Made by a program: the position numbers and the translations under genes. The notes below the pieces were generated by a model that worked only from the letters and a program-made list of their open reading frames with translations, was not told where the DNA came from and ran no database searches. A DNA stretch of 64,000 bases from Bradyrhizobium sp. ORS 285 (GTDB lineage: Bacteria; Pseudomonadota; Alphaproteobacteria; Rhizobiales; Xanthobacteraceae): contig NZ_LT859959.1 of assembly GCF_900176205.1 (NCBI RefSeq), positions 2,811,001 through 2,875,000 of the forward strand, given 5' to 3'. Numbering within the stretch: the first letter of the stretch is position 1; each line of letters opens with the position of its first letter. This document shows positions 48,999-57,356 of this stretch, piece by piece.

Positions 48999-50936
48999 TC
49001 ACAGTCTCCGCTCGGCAAGCTGCGCGCGCGGCCACAGCCAGATCAGCTGGACCAGGAGACCGAGCAGGAAGGAGGCGATCACCAGCCACCACAGCTTTAC
49101 GATCAGGCCGGCGAACATCGTCGTGAGCGCCAGGGCCAGTAGCAGCGGCATCAGTGAATCCTCGGGCATGCGCAGGATCGCCTCCGGCTGGCCGTCGAGC
49201 GTCGAGGTCGCCAGCGCCTCCTTGCCGTGGTCGAGCGGCGGGCCTTTGCCGAGATCAGAGTGAAACGGCGACTCTTGCAGCCTCGTCTCCCACAGCGGTT
49301 CGCGGGTCGCGAGCGTCGGCAGGACGACGTAATTGTAAGGCGGCGGCGGGGACGGCGTGGTCCATTCCAACGTTGCCGCATCCCACGGATTAGGACCGGC
49401 GTCCTGGCCGCGGCGCAGGCTGCGCACGATGTTGATGAGGAACAGCAGGAAGCCAAAGGCGAACACGTAGGCACCGATTGTGGTGATCAGGTTCAGCCAG
49501 TCCAGGCCCATGCCCTCCGGGAAGGTGTAGATCCGCCGGGGCATGCCGAGCAGTCCGGAGATGTGCATCGGGAAAAAACCGACATTGAAGCCGATGAACA
49601 TGAACCAGAAGTTCCAGCGCCCGAGCCGCTCGTCGAGCAGCTTGCCGGAGACCTTGGGAAACCAGAAATAGCTCGCGCCCATCACCGCAAACAGATTCCA
49701 GCCGATCAGCACGTAGTGGATGTGGGCGACGACGAAATAGGTGTCGGTGAGCTGCCAGTCGACCGGCACCGAGCCGGTCATGAAGCCGGAAACGCCGCCG
49801 ATCACGAAGACGACGATGAAGCCAGCGAAGAAGTGGAAGGCGGTGTTGAGGGTCGGCTGTCCGGTCCAGATCGTGGCGAGCCAGGAAAAGGCCGAGACCG
49901 CGCTCGGAATGACGATGATGATCGACACGGCGCTGAAGAAGCCGAGCGCGAGCCCCGGCAGGCCGGTCGCGAACATATGGTGCAGCCAGACGCCGAAGCC
50001 GAGCACCATGGTGAGCACGGTGGCCAACGCCACCGCGGTGTAGCCGACCAGCGGCCGTCGGCACAGCACCGGCAGCGCGTCCGAGACCATGCTGATGGCC
50101 GGCAAGACGATCACGTAGACCCACGGGTGGCCCCACATCCAGAACAGATGCTGCCACAGCAGCGGCTGTCCGGTCGGCTGCTGGTAGAAATGCGTGCCGA
50201 ATTGGCGGTCCAAGTACAACAGGAAGAACGCCAGCGTGACGCTCGGCATCGCAAAGAGATTGCCGACCGAGATCGTGAGCGTGCCCCAGCTCAGGATCGG
50301 CATCCGATTGATCGACATGCCGGGTGCGCGCATGTGCAGGATGGTGACGACGAAGTTCAGCGAGCCCAAGGTGGTGGAGATACCGAGCAGGATGTTGGAC
50401 AGCGCATAGAAATCGATATTGAGCCCGGGATTGAACGTCTTGGACGCGTAGGGCACGTAGTTGAACCAGCCGTCGTTCGGCGCCGCGCCGAGCGCAAAGC
50501 CGACATAGAGGTAGATGCCCGACAGCACGAACAGCCAATAGGTGAAGGCGTTGAGTCTCGGCATCGCCATGTCACGGGTGCCGATGACCAGCGGCTGCAG
50601 ATAGACGCTGAAGCCGGTCAGGATCGGGAAGGCGTACCACAGGATCATGGTGGCGCCGTGCATCGTGAACAGCTCGTTGTACTGCTCGGGTGTCAGCAGG
50701 GTCAGATTTGGCTGGGCGAGCTGAATACGAAAGATGAGCGCCTCGATGCCGCCGACGATCAGGAAGATGAAGGCGGTCACGATGTAGCGCAGCCCGATCT
50801 CCTTGTGATCGACCGAGGAAAGCCAGCCGATCACGCCGGGCTTGGTCTCCCAGAGGCGGTGCAGCTTCTCGGCCAGAGGCGAGGCATAGTCGCGCACCGC
50901 AAGTCGGGGTACGCGATCATATTCCGCGGCGGTCAT
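48999..50936 (-). CDS. ctaD: Heme-copper oxidase subunit I (caa3/CoxN-like) with atypical proton-channel residues
   Basis: A 645-residue catalytic subunit starting at MTAAEYD (50936). Metal ligands are all present: His93 (TMHGATM, low-spin heme), His270 with cross-link Tyr274 (WGHPWVY), His319-His320 (LHHM) for CuB, His405 and His407 (VVAHIHY). D-channel entry Asp122 and Asn129 (RDMAMPRLNA) are kept. However the Glu of HPEVY is Trp272, and the K-channel Lys of the IKIFSW motif is Ser348 (AVSAFSW). The C-terminus (about 540-645) carries two extra helices. Reduces O2 to water; proton pumping is uncertain. Confidence 0.93.
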   Translation of the reverse strand: MTAAEYDRVPRLAVRDYASPLAEKLHRLWETKPGVIGWLSSVDHKEIGLRYIVTAFIFLIVGGIEALIFRIQLAQPNLTLLTPEQYNELFTMHGATMILWYAFPILTGFSVYLQPLVIGTRDMAMPRLNAFTYWLFVLSGIYLYVGFALGAAPNDGWFNYVPYASKTFNPGLNIDFYALSNILLGISTTLGSLNFVVTILHMRAPGMSINRMPILSWGTLTISVGNLFAMPSVTLAFFLLYLDRQFGTHFYQQPTGQPLLWQHLFWMWGHPWVYVIVLPAISMVSDALPVLCRRPLVGYTAVALATVLTMVLGFGVWLHHMFATGLPGLALGFFSAVSIIIVIPSAVSAFSWLATIWTGQPTLNTAFHFFAGFIVVFVIGGVSGFMTGSVPVDWQLTDTYFVVAHIHYVLIGWNLFAVMGASYFWFPKVSGKLLDERLGRWNFWFMFIGFNVGFFPMHISGLLGMPRRIYTFPEGMGLDWLNLITTIGAYVFAFGFLLFLINIVRSLRRGQDAGPNPWDAATLEWTTPSPPPPYNYVVLPTLATREPLWETRLQESPFHSDLGKGPPLDHGKEALATSTLDGQPEAILRMPEDSLMPLLLALALTTMFAGLIVKLWWLVIASFLLGLLVQLIWLWPRAQLAERRL

Positions 50937-50947
50937 CGGCGGCTCCC

Positions 50948-51943
50948 CTATTTCAGCGTCTCGACATATTGCCGGATCAGCGTGAGCTGTTCGCCCGACA
51001 GCGCCAGCCGCGGCATCTTGTTGCCGGGCTTGATGTGCTGCGGATCGGCGATCCAGGCGGCGAGATTGCCGGTGTTGTTGGGCAAGGTGTCGGCCGCGAT
51101 GGCGCGTCGGCTCATGACATGCGTGAGGTCGGGGCCGAGAATGCCGCCGGTAGCGGTGCCCCGCACGGTGTGGCAGATACCGCAGCGTGTCGTGAACAGA
51201 CCTTCGCCGGTCTGCGGATTCGGCGCGTTGGTCGCATGCGCCGGCTGCAGTTGCTGCTGCCGCCATTGCGCGTAGGCCTCGGGTGGCGAGGCGATCACGT
51301 CGAACGCCATATGCGCGTGCTGCTGGCCGCAATATTCGCCGCATTGGCCGCGATAGACGCCTTCGCGATCGGCCTGCAGCCAGGTCTGGTTCTCCTGGCC
51401 GGGAATGACATCGGTCTTGCCGGCGAGCTTCGGTACCCAGAACGAATGGATCACGTCAGGCCCGCGCAGCTTGACCTCCACGACCTGGCCAACGGGGATA
51501 TGGATCTCGTTCGCTGTGGTGAATTCCTCCGAGGGCGTGTCGGAGAGGTAGCGCACCTCCCACCACCATTGATGCGCCGTGATCTGCAACCGAACTGAGG
51601 CGGGGCCCGGCTGCGGACCGGTGTGCGCCAGCGTCGCGAAGGTCCAGACCGTGGTGAACACCAGCACGACAGTGGAGATGCCCACGCCGATGGTGATCCA
51701 TGAGGCGCCGCCATGGGGCCGCTCCACCGCAGCCTGCCCCGGGAGTTGCGGCTGCGGCGCGCCGCGACGGCGGAAAATGCCGCCGAGCAGCAGGGCGCTG
51801 ACGATGACAATTACCAGGATCGAGACCGTGGTCGAGAACCACAGCAAATGGGATATCGATTGCGCGCGCGATCCGTGGGTCCACCAATAGTCCAGCGGCG
51901 TTTCGGCGTGCGCCGCCACGGGGGCCAGGGTGGCGCATGCCAT
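50948..51943 (-). CDS. coxB: Cytochrome c oxidase subunit II fused to cytochrome c (caa3 type)
   Basis: A 331-residue protein: short leader, two membrane helices (about 32-57 and 82-106), cupredoxin domain with QWWWEV and CuA ligands His166, Cys201, Glu203, Cys205, His209 and Met212, then a C-terminal cytochrome c domain with Cys254-x2-Cys257-His258. This is the caa3 arrangement, in which the fused heme accepts electrons from soluble cytochrome c. The start ATG at 51943 gives a very short signal (MACATLAPVAAHA); no better start codon lies upstream in frame. It is 11 bp before subunit I. Confidence 0.92.
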   Translation of the reverse strand: MACATLAPVAAHAETPLDYWWTHGSRAQSISHLLWFSTTVSILVIVIVSALLLGGIFRRRGAPQPQLPGQAAVERPHGGASWITIGVGISTVVLVFTTVWTFATLAHTGPQPGPASVRLQITAHQWWWEVRYLSDTPSEEFTTANEIHIPVGQVVEVKLRGPDVIHSFWVPKLAGKTDVIPGQENQTWLQADREGVYRGQCGEYCGQQHAHMAFDVIASPPEAYAQWRQQQLQPAHATNAPNPQTGEGLFTTRCGICHTVRGTATGGILGPDLTHVMSRRAIAADTLPNNTGNLAAWIADPQHIKPGNKMPRLALSGEQLTLIRQYVETLK

Positions 51944-52020
51944 TATGACGAGCCGGACGCCGCCCGAGAAGCCGCGGTGCGCGCCTGCGCAGGCCTGACG
52001 CGTATGGTGGCCGATGTCCC

Positions 52021-52626
52021 TCAAGGCTTCTGGCCTTGCTTGAACGCCGTGGTGGTCGCCCAAGGATCGGGCGTCAGCCCCTTTTCGGCCGGGACCTGCT
52101 CGATGGCCGGCGACAATGGCGTGGCCGAGAAGGTGCGGCCCCATTGGGTCGTCGGCTCGTTGCTGATCTGGCCGATATAGCTGACCAGGTCCCAGATCAT
52201 GGAGTCGGGAAGCGTCGCGCCCCAGGCCGGCATCCCATTGGGACGGCCCTGATAGATCGAGAGATAGATGTTCGCGGGGCTGGACCCGTAAATGAAGATC
52301 TTGTTGCTCAGCGCCGGTCCCATGCCGCCGCCGCCATTGGGCGCGTGGCAGCCGACGCAATTCATGCTGATGAAGGCGGTCATGCCGCGCGTGGCGGATT
52401 GCGGATCGCCTGCGGCGGGATTCTTCAGCGCGGGAGCGGCCGAGAGGTTGCCCGGAGAGAGATGGCTCACCGGCGTCTGCATCAGCGTAGTTGCCCGGCC
52501 GCCGGCGATCTCCGCCCCGACGCCGGGGCCGGGTGCATCCGTCGGGGGCGCCGCCGCGGCCTGGGGCAGCTGCAAGCCGATCGCGGTGATCAGGACGGCG
52601 ACTGAGAGTCCGGAGGCAAGGCGCAT
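52021..52626 (-). CDS. c-type cytochrome partner of the PQQ dehydrogenase (XoxG-like)
   Basis: A 201-residue exported cytochrome c. Signal peptide MRLASGLSVAVLITAIGLQLPQAAAA; single heme site Cys90-x2-Cys93-His94 (MNCVGCHAPNGGGGMGPAL) and likely sixth ligand Met132 (GRPNGMPAWG). Its start overlaps the stop of the binding-protein gene (ATGA). By position it should take electrons from the dehydrogenase and pass them to the caa3-type subunit II. Confidence 0.88.
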   Translation of the reverse strand: MRLASGLSVAVLITAIGLQLPQAAAAPPTDAPGPGVGAEIAGGRATTLMQTPVSHLSPGNLSAAPALKNPAAGDPQSATRGMTAFISMNCVGCHAPNGGGGMGPALSNKIFIYGSSPANIYLSIYQGRPNGMPAWGATLPDSMIWDLVSYIGQISNEPTTQWGRTFSATPLSPAIEQVPAEKGLTPDPWATTTAFKQGQKP

Positions 52627-53462
52627 CAATGTCCTCCCGAGACTGTCTGCACTGGGTCCACCAACGGCACGCCATAGCTCGTCAGCAGCGCGGTGATCGC
52701 GGCCTTGTTGCCGTCGATGAACGCGTTGAGCCGGTCGCGCAGTGCGTCGTCGCCCTTCCTGACGCCCATGGCGATGGCGAAGCGGAAGCGCAGCGGCGCG
52801 AAGCGGCCGTCGTCGTCGATCGGCGTGATCGCGAGCGGCACGGACGATTGCTTCGCGAAATAGCCCGCAAGCGGTCCCCAGGCTGCGGCGACATCGATGC
52901 CGCCACTGGTCACGGCGTCGATCAACCGCGCCGGCGGGTTGGGCTCCCGGTAGTCTCCATAGATCGGATACCCCCTGACGTTGTCGATGATCCCTTCCTG
53001 GCCCAGCGCATGTGCCGGGGGCGGGTTGTTGCCGTCGTCGCCGATCAGGTGCACGCCGATCGTGAGCGTACGCAGCCGTGGATCTTCCAACGAGGCGAGT
53101 TCGAGATGACGGTCGGCGCGCGAAACGAAGACATAGGTCGAGCGGTAGTAAGGCCTGGTCGTCTCGACCAGATCGTAGTGCGCGGGAACGCCCATGACGA
53201 TGTCGCACAATCCGGCCTTGAGGGTCTTCCTGACGAAGCCGCGTCGCTGCGCCCACCAGGTGTAGGTCACGCTCCAGCCGAGCGTCTTGGCCACCATCTG
53301 CGCGAGTTTGTTCTCAAAACCCTCGCCGGCCTGGTTCGAGAATGGCAGGTTGTTGGGATCGGCGCAGACGCGCAGCGACGGCGCATACACCGGCTCCTCT
53401 GCATGAGCGGGGATGGCGATGCCGAGCAGCGCGAGCAGGGCGATATCAGCGAGCCGGCGCAT
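52626..53462 (-). CDS. Quinoprotein dehydrogenase-associated periplasmic binding protein (XoxJ/MoxJ-like)
   Basis: A 278-residue protein with a signal peptide (MRRLADIALLALLGIAIPAHA). The solute-binding-protein-3 fold opens with LRVCADPNNLPFSNQAGEGFENKLAQMVA, typical of MxaJ/XoxJ, followed by LKAGLCDIVMGVPAHYDLVETTRPYYRSTYVFV and GGIDVAAAWGPLAGYFA. XoxJ-type proteins assist activation or maturation of PQQ alcohol dehydrogenases rather than nutrient uptake. Overlaps the dehydrogenase gene by 17 bp. Confidence 0.88.
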   Translation of the reverse strand: MRRLADIALLALLGIAIPAHAEEPVYAPSLRVCADPNNLPFSNQAGEGFENKLAQMVAKTLGWSVTYTWWAQRRGFVRKTLKAGLCDIVMGVPAHYDLVETTRPYYRSTYVFVSRADRHLELASLEDPRLRTLTIGVHLIGDDGNNPPPAHALGQEGIIDNVRGYPIYGDYREPNPPARLIDAVTSGGIDVAAAWGPLAGYFAKQSSVPLAITPIDDDGRFAPLRFRFAIAMGVRKGDDALRDRLNAFIDGNKAAITALLTSYGVPLVDPVQTVSGGH

Positions 53463-55341
53463 CGGTCTTCTCCTGATCCGTTCCACCGGCAGGCTGCGTG
53501 GTCTGTGTCGGTGCTTGCTGATTGGCGTGCTGCGTGGCGTTGCCGAGCTTGAACACCAGGAGCTCGCTGCCGCCAGCCGTATAGAACGGCAGATCCTGCG
53601 TCGCGCCAGTGAAGCCGAGTGCGCCGTTGCGCACGCGCGGATCGACCTCGGCATTGGCGACGACGCCGGGCCAGCCGCCGACGCCGGAAAGGATCGCGAC
53701 ATATTGCTGGCCGTCGCTGCCGCGATAGGTCACCGGCTGACCGATGAAGCCGGAGCCGGCGCGGAATTGCCAGAGCACCTCGCCGGTTTTTGCGTTCACG
53801 GCTTTGAACATCCGGTCCATGGTGGCGTAGAAGGTGACGTCGCCGGCGGTCACCAACGTGCCGGCCCACACCGGCAGTTTCTCGTGAATCTCCCACACCT
53901 TCTTGCGGGCGACGGGATCCCAGGCCATGAACTCGCCGCGATAGCCGCCGGGGCCAGCGAACATGTCGACGTCGGCTCCGACGAAAGGCGTGCCGGCGAT
54001 GTAGCCGACCTCGCTCGCCCTGAAATTCATGCACAGATGCTGGTGCGGCACGTAGAGCAGTTTTGTCCGCGGTGACCATGCGGTGGGCTGCCAGTCCTTG
54101 GCGCCAGGAGCGGTCGGGCAGATGTTCTCGATATTTTTGCCAAGGACCGGCGTCTTCTCCTCGTTCGGGATGATGCGGCCGGTCTTGAGGTCGACGCCCT
54201 TGTAGGCGTTGATGAACTCATAGGCGTCGGCCGATATCACCTCGCCGGTGGTGCGGTCCATCACATACATGTAGCCGTTGCGGCCGGGATGGATCAACGC
54301 CTTCCGCGTCTTGCCGCCGATGTCGAGATCGACCAGCACGTTCTCGTTGATCTCGTCATGATCGAACAGATCATGCGGATTGACCTGATAGGCCCATTTG
54401 GCCTGTCCGGTATCGACGTCGCGGCCGAAGATCGTCGAGCTCCAGAGATTGTCGCCCTTGCGCTGGTTCGCGTTCCACGGCGACGGATTGGCCGTGCCGA
54501 AGAAGATCATGTTGAGCGCGGGATCGAACGACACCCAGCCCCACATCGTGCCGCCGCCGGTGCGCCAGCGGTCTGCCGGCCAGCTGGTGACGCCGAGATC
54601 CTTGCCTTTGAAGCTGTCGTAGAACGGCTTGAAGTCGTCGCCGATCAGGACGTCCTTGTCAGGTCCGGTTGCATAGGCGCGCCAGGCGATCGCGCCGGTG
54701 TTCTCGTCCAGCGCGGTGACCCAGCCGCGAACGCCGAGCTCGCCGCCGCTGTTGCCGACGATCACCTTGCCCTTCGCAACAATGGGCGCCATCGTGATGG
54801 TCTCGCCCTTGTTGATCTCGCCGAGCTTGGTGTGCCAGATCTCCTTGCCGGTGTTGGCATCGATTGCGACGGTGTTGTCGTCGAGGGTGTTGAGGAAGAC
54901 CTTGCCGTTGTCGAAGGCGAGGCCGCGATTGACGACGTCGCAGCAGGCGACGCCCTTCGCGGCGGGTTCAGGCCTTGGCGCGTAGGACCATTTCAACTCG
55001 CCCGTCGTCGCATCGATTGCGAACACGCGGTTGGGATAAGGACCGTCATAGGGGCCGACGACATACATCGTGTTGTCGATGACGATTGGCGCAGCCTCCT
55101 GGCCGCGGTCGACCCCGACCGAAAACGTCCAGGCGAGCTGCAGCTGTCCGGCATTGCTGGTGTTGATCTGGTCGAGTGGACTATAGCGGGTGTTGGCGTA
55201 GTCCCGTGCCGGCATCGGCCATTGCGCCGGATCCTGCATGCGGTGTTCGAGGTCGCTCTGCTGGGCGACGACCGCCGGGAGCCATGTCGCGAGGCCGAAG
55301 ATCACCGCAATTTTTGCGGTACGAAACACGGGAGCTAACAT
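53446..55341 (-). CDS. PQQ-dependent alcohol dehydrogenase with lanthanide-type motif (XoxF/ExaF-like)
   Basis: A 631-residue periplasmic quinoprotein with a signal peptide (cleavage near VVA|QQ, residue 26). Eight-bladed propeller repeats are visible as DxxTGExxW motifs. Vicinal Cys133-Cys134 (GVACCDV), metal ligands Glu201 (GGELGVRG), Asn285 (GTANPSPWN) and Asp327, plus Asp329 two residues on (DLFDHDEIN). That extra Asp marks the lanthanide-dependent forms; Ca2+-type MxaF has Ala there. It oxidises methanol, ethanol or another primary alcohol. No heme domain is present, so it relies on the separate cytochrome downstream. First gene of the minus-strand block. Confidence 0.93.
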   Translation of the reverse strand: MLAPVFRTAKIAVIFGLATWLPAVVAQQSDLEHRMQDPAQWPMPARDYANTRYSPLDQINTSNAGQLQLAWTFSVGVDRGQEAAPIVIDNTMYVVGPYDGPYPNRVFAIDATTGELKWSYAPRPEPAAKGVACCDVVNRGLAFDNGKVFLNTLDDNTVAIDANTGKEIWHTKLGEINKGETITMAPIVAKGKVIVGNSGGELGVRGWVTALDENTGAIAWRAYATGPDKDVLIGDDFKPFYDSFKGKDLGVTSWPADRWRTGGGTMWGWVSFDPALNMIFFGTANPSPWNANQRKGDNLWSSTIFGRDVDTGQAKWAYQVNPHDLFDHDEINENVLVDLDIGGKTRKALIHPGRNGYMYVMDRTTGEVISADAYEFINAYKGVDLKTGRIIPNEEKTPVLGKNIENICPTAPGAKDWQPTAWSPRTKLLYVPHQHLCMNFRASEVGYIAGTPFVGADVDMFAGPGGYRGEFMAWDPVARKKVWEIHEKLPVWAGTLVTAGDVTFYATMDRMFKAVNAKTGEVLWQFRAGSGFIGQPVTYRGSDGQQYVAILSGVGGWPGVVANAEVDPRVRNGALGFTGATQDLPFYTAGGSELLVFKLGNATQHANQQAPTQTTQPAGGTDQEKTDAPAR

Positions 55342-55659
55342 AGGTTACCGGTCTCCGTGTACGCCTCATCGGCGCGCCGCGACGTACAAACAATGCGAAC
55401 GAAGACCGTTCCTAAAAATCGCAGGCAGACGTCTCAATTGATGCAGAAGGCTTGCTGGTCTGCCGCGATGGATATGATATCTACGAACCGTCTGCCTGAG
55501 TACCTCAGTCGCTGATTGCGCCAACTTGGTTTGGCGACATACTGCTCCACGATCAGCAAGGCGAGCGAGCTGATGCTGCGAATGATCTGAAAACAGCAGA
55601 ACGCAAAGGTCTCGGCACGATCGAGAATGCTGCGCTCGAAGAGGGCAGGGTAGAATTTC
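55342..55659. other. Gap between the antiporter and PQQ dehydrogenase genes
   Basis: A 318-bp stretch, less GC-rich than its flanks. It must hold the promoter of the dehydrogenase block (55342 onward) and the end of the antiporter gene. A minus-strand frame at 55434-55754 exists but overlaps the antiporter and has poor codon bias, so I do not call it. No clear hairpin was seen. Confidence 0.5.
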
Positions 55660-56925
55660 TTAGCGGGTCGCCCGGGCCGGCAGAGATAACGTTCGCCTGG
55701 CAACGAGACCGAGCGTAGATCCCTGAACGATGACGCTGAACACGACGACTGCATAGGTCGCGGCGAGAATCGGCGCCTTGGCCGGGTCTTCCGGTAGCGA
55801 CAGCGCCAGGGCCACGGAGATGCCGCCGCGCACGCCGGCCCAGGTCAGGAACGGGATGTTGTGGGCCGAGACGAGCTTGGTGCGGGCAAGGAACAGGAGC
55901 GGAAGGCTGACTGCGATCAGCCGGCCGAGCAGCACGAGGGGAATGGCCGTCGCGGCGCCCAGCAATGCAAGCGCGCCAAAGCGCAGCAGAAGGACCTCGA
56001 GACCGATCAACAGGAAGAGTACGGAATTCAGGATCTCGTCAATCAGCGTCCAAAGTCCGAACAGATAGCGCTGGGTCTGCTCGCTCATGGCATATCGCGG
56101 GCCACGATCTCCAATCAGCAATCCGGCTGCGACCACGGCAAGCGGCGCGCTGCAATGAAGCCGCAGGGCAGCCGCATACACGGAGGTGACGAGCGCCAGA
56201 GACACCAGAACCTCGATCGCGTAATCGTCGATCGCATGCATGGCCCGGTAGGCGATGTAGCCGCCGGCAAGACCCAGGAGAATGCCGCCACCCGCTTCGA
56301 GCAGCAGCATCTCGCCGATATCGACGGGACCGACATCTCCGCTGCCCGTGGCGTAGCGGAGCAGGATGGTGAACAGAACGATGCCGACGCCGTCGTTGAA
56401 CAGCGATTCTCCCTGCATCTCGATCTCGAGGTCCGGCGGAACGCTGATGTTCTTGAGCGTGCTCATAACCGCCACCGGATCAGTAGGGCTGATCAGGGCG
56501 CCAAACACCAGGCACCAGGCGAGCGAGATCGGCAGGCCGATGGCCGTGCAAGCCCCGTAGAAGCCGAAACCGACCACCAAGGTCGAGATGCCCGTGCCAA
56601 ACAGCGCAAGCGTGAGAACCGGGATCGCCCGGCGTTTGAGCTTTTGCAGATCGACATGCAGGGAGCCGGCGAATAGCAGAAAGCCCAGCATCCCGTTCAT
56701 CACGACCGAGGTGAAGTCGATCTGCAGCAGCGCATTCGTCAATGGTGCGAACAGGTGGTGGGATGGCGATGCCACATCGATTGCCACCAGAATGCCGGAG
56801 ACCACGACGCTCATGAGGAGGAGGCCGATCGAATGTGGCAACGGGCTGTATTTCTGATTCAGCCAGCCGAACAGTGCCGAGAGCGCCAGCAGGATTGCGC
56901 TCACGTCTAGAAGGGAAAACGCCAA
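55660..56925 (-). CDS. Na+/H+ antiporter, CPA1 (NhaP) family
   Basis: A 421-residue transporter with about 12-13 helices. Signature residues: SPTDPVAVMSTLKN with the ion-binding Asp, and GESLFNDGVGIVLFTILL with the second Asp; GDRGPRYAMS and AGVRGGISVALALSLP are also typical of NhaP. Exchanges Na+ or K+ for H+ across the inner membrane. The TTG start at 56925 follows GGAGCGAGAGTGAG; a longer frame from 57003 is possible. It stands upstream of the PQQ dehydrogenase on the same strand but 318 bp apart. Confidence 0.9.
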   Translation of the reverse strand: MAFSLLDVSAILLALSALFGWLNQKYSPLPHSIGLLLMSVVVSGILVAIDVASPSHHLFAPLTNALLQIDFTSVVMNGMLGFLLFAGSLHVDLQKLKRRAIPVLTLALFGTGISTLVVGFGFYGACTAIGLPISLAWCLVFGALISPTDPVAVMSTLKNISVPPDLEIEMQGESLFNDGVGIVLFTILLRYATGSGDVGPVDIGEMLLLEAGGGILLGLAGGYIAYRAMHAIDDYAIEVLVSLALVTSVYAAALRLHCSAPLAVVAAGLLIGDRGPRYAMSEQTQRYLFGLWTLIDEILNSVLFLLIGLEVLLLRFGALALLGAATAIPLVLLGRLIAVSLPLLFLARTKLVSAHNIPFLTWAGVRGGISVALALSLPEDPAKAPILAATYAVVVFSVIVQGSTLGLVARRTLSLPARATR

Positions 56926-57356
56926 CTCACTCTCGCTCCTCTGGGGTGGCGCCGCGATGCGCGGCTGCTCTGACGAACGACGGCAGACCAGGACGGAGCG
57001 CAATCTGCCGCGCCTGATGGCGAACCGACCGCGCTATCTTCTCACGCAAAGCCCGCGCGAGATGGTTCGTTCCACTCTCAGGGACGTCGGACATCGCGAA
57101 GGCCGAGCCGCAGGTTCGGACGGCTTACCGGGATCTGCTGCAGGCGATAATCGGCTCTACGAGCGGTCCCGTGCACGAGCGGCGTGGTGCTGGCCCGGAC
57201 GATCCCCGACGCGGCGCTTGCCGCCGAGGTCCGCGAGGCCGCGTTCAGGACGGCGCTCGGGATGCTGTCGCTCGACGCGGAGATCGCCTGCTGAAGCTTG
57301 GAGCAGCGGCACACGTTGTTATTGGCCCGTAGAATAGAAATCTTATGAGACCGTGC
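56926..57356. other. Gap with unrecognised coding-like fragments
   Basis: About 430 bp between two minus-strand genes. On the plus strand near 57180-57292 a short piece has good codon bias and helical character (ARTIPDAALAAEVREAAF then TALGMLSLDAEIAC, stop 57290-57292) but no matching start in frame close by. It looks like the tail of a degraded gene. Family not recognised. Confidence 0.4.

Noticed and set aside
49227..51275. A 682-codon plus-strand open frame across oxidase subunits I and II
   Set aside because: It is antisense to two well-defined oxidase genes and has no domain; a by-product of high GC in the third codon position.
55434..55754. A 106-codon minus-strand frame overlapping the antiporter gene end
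   Set aside because: Poor codon bias, no start signal and no recognisable motif.
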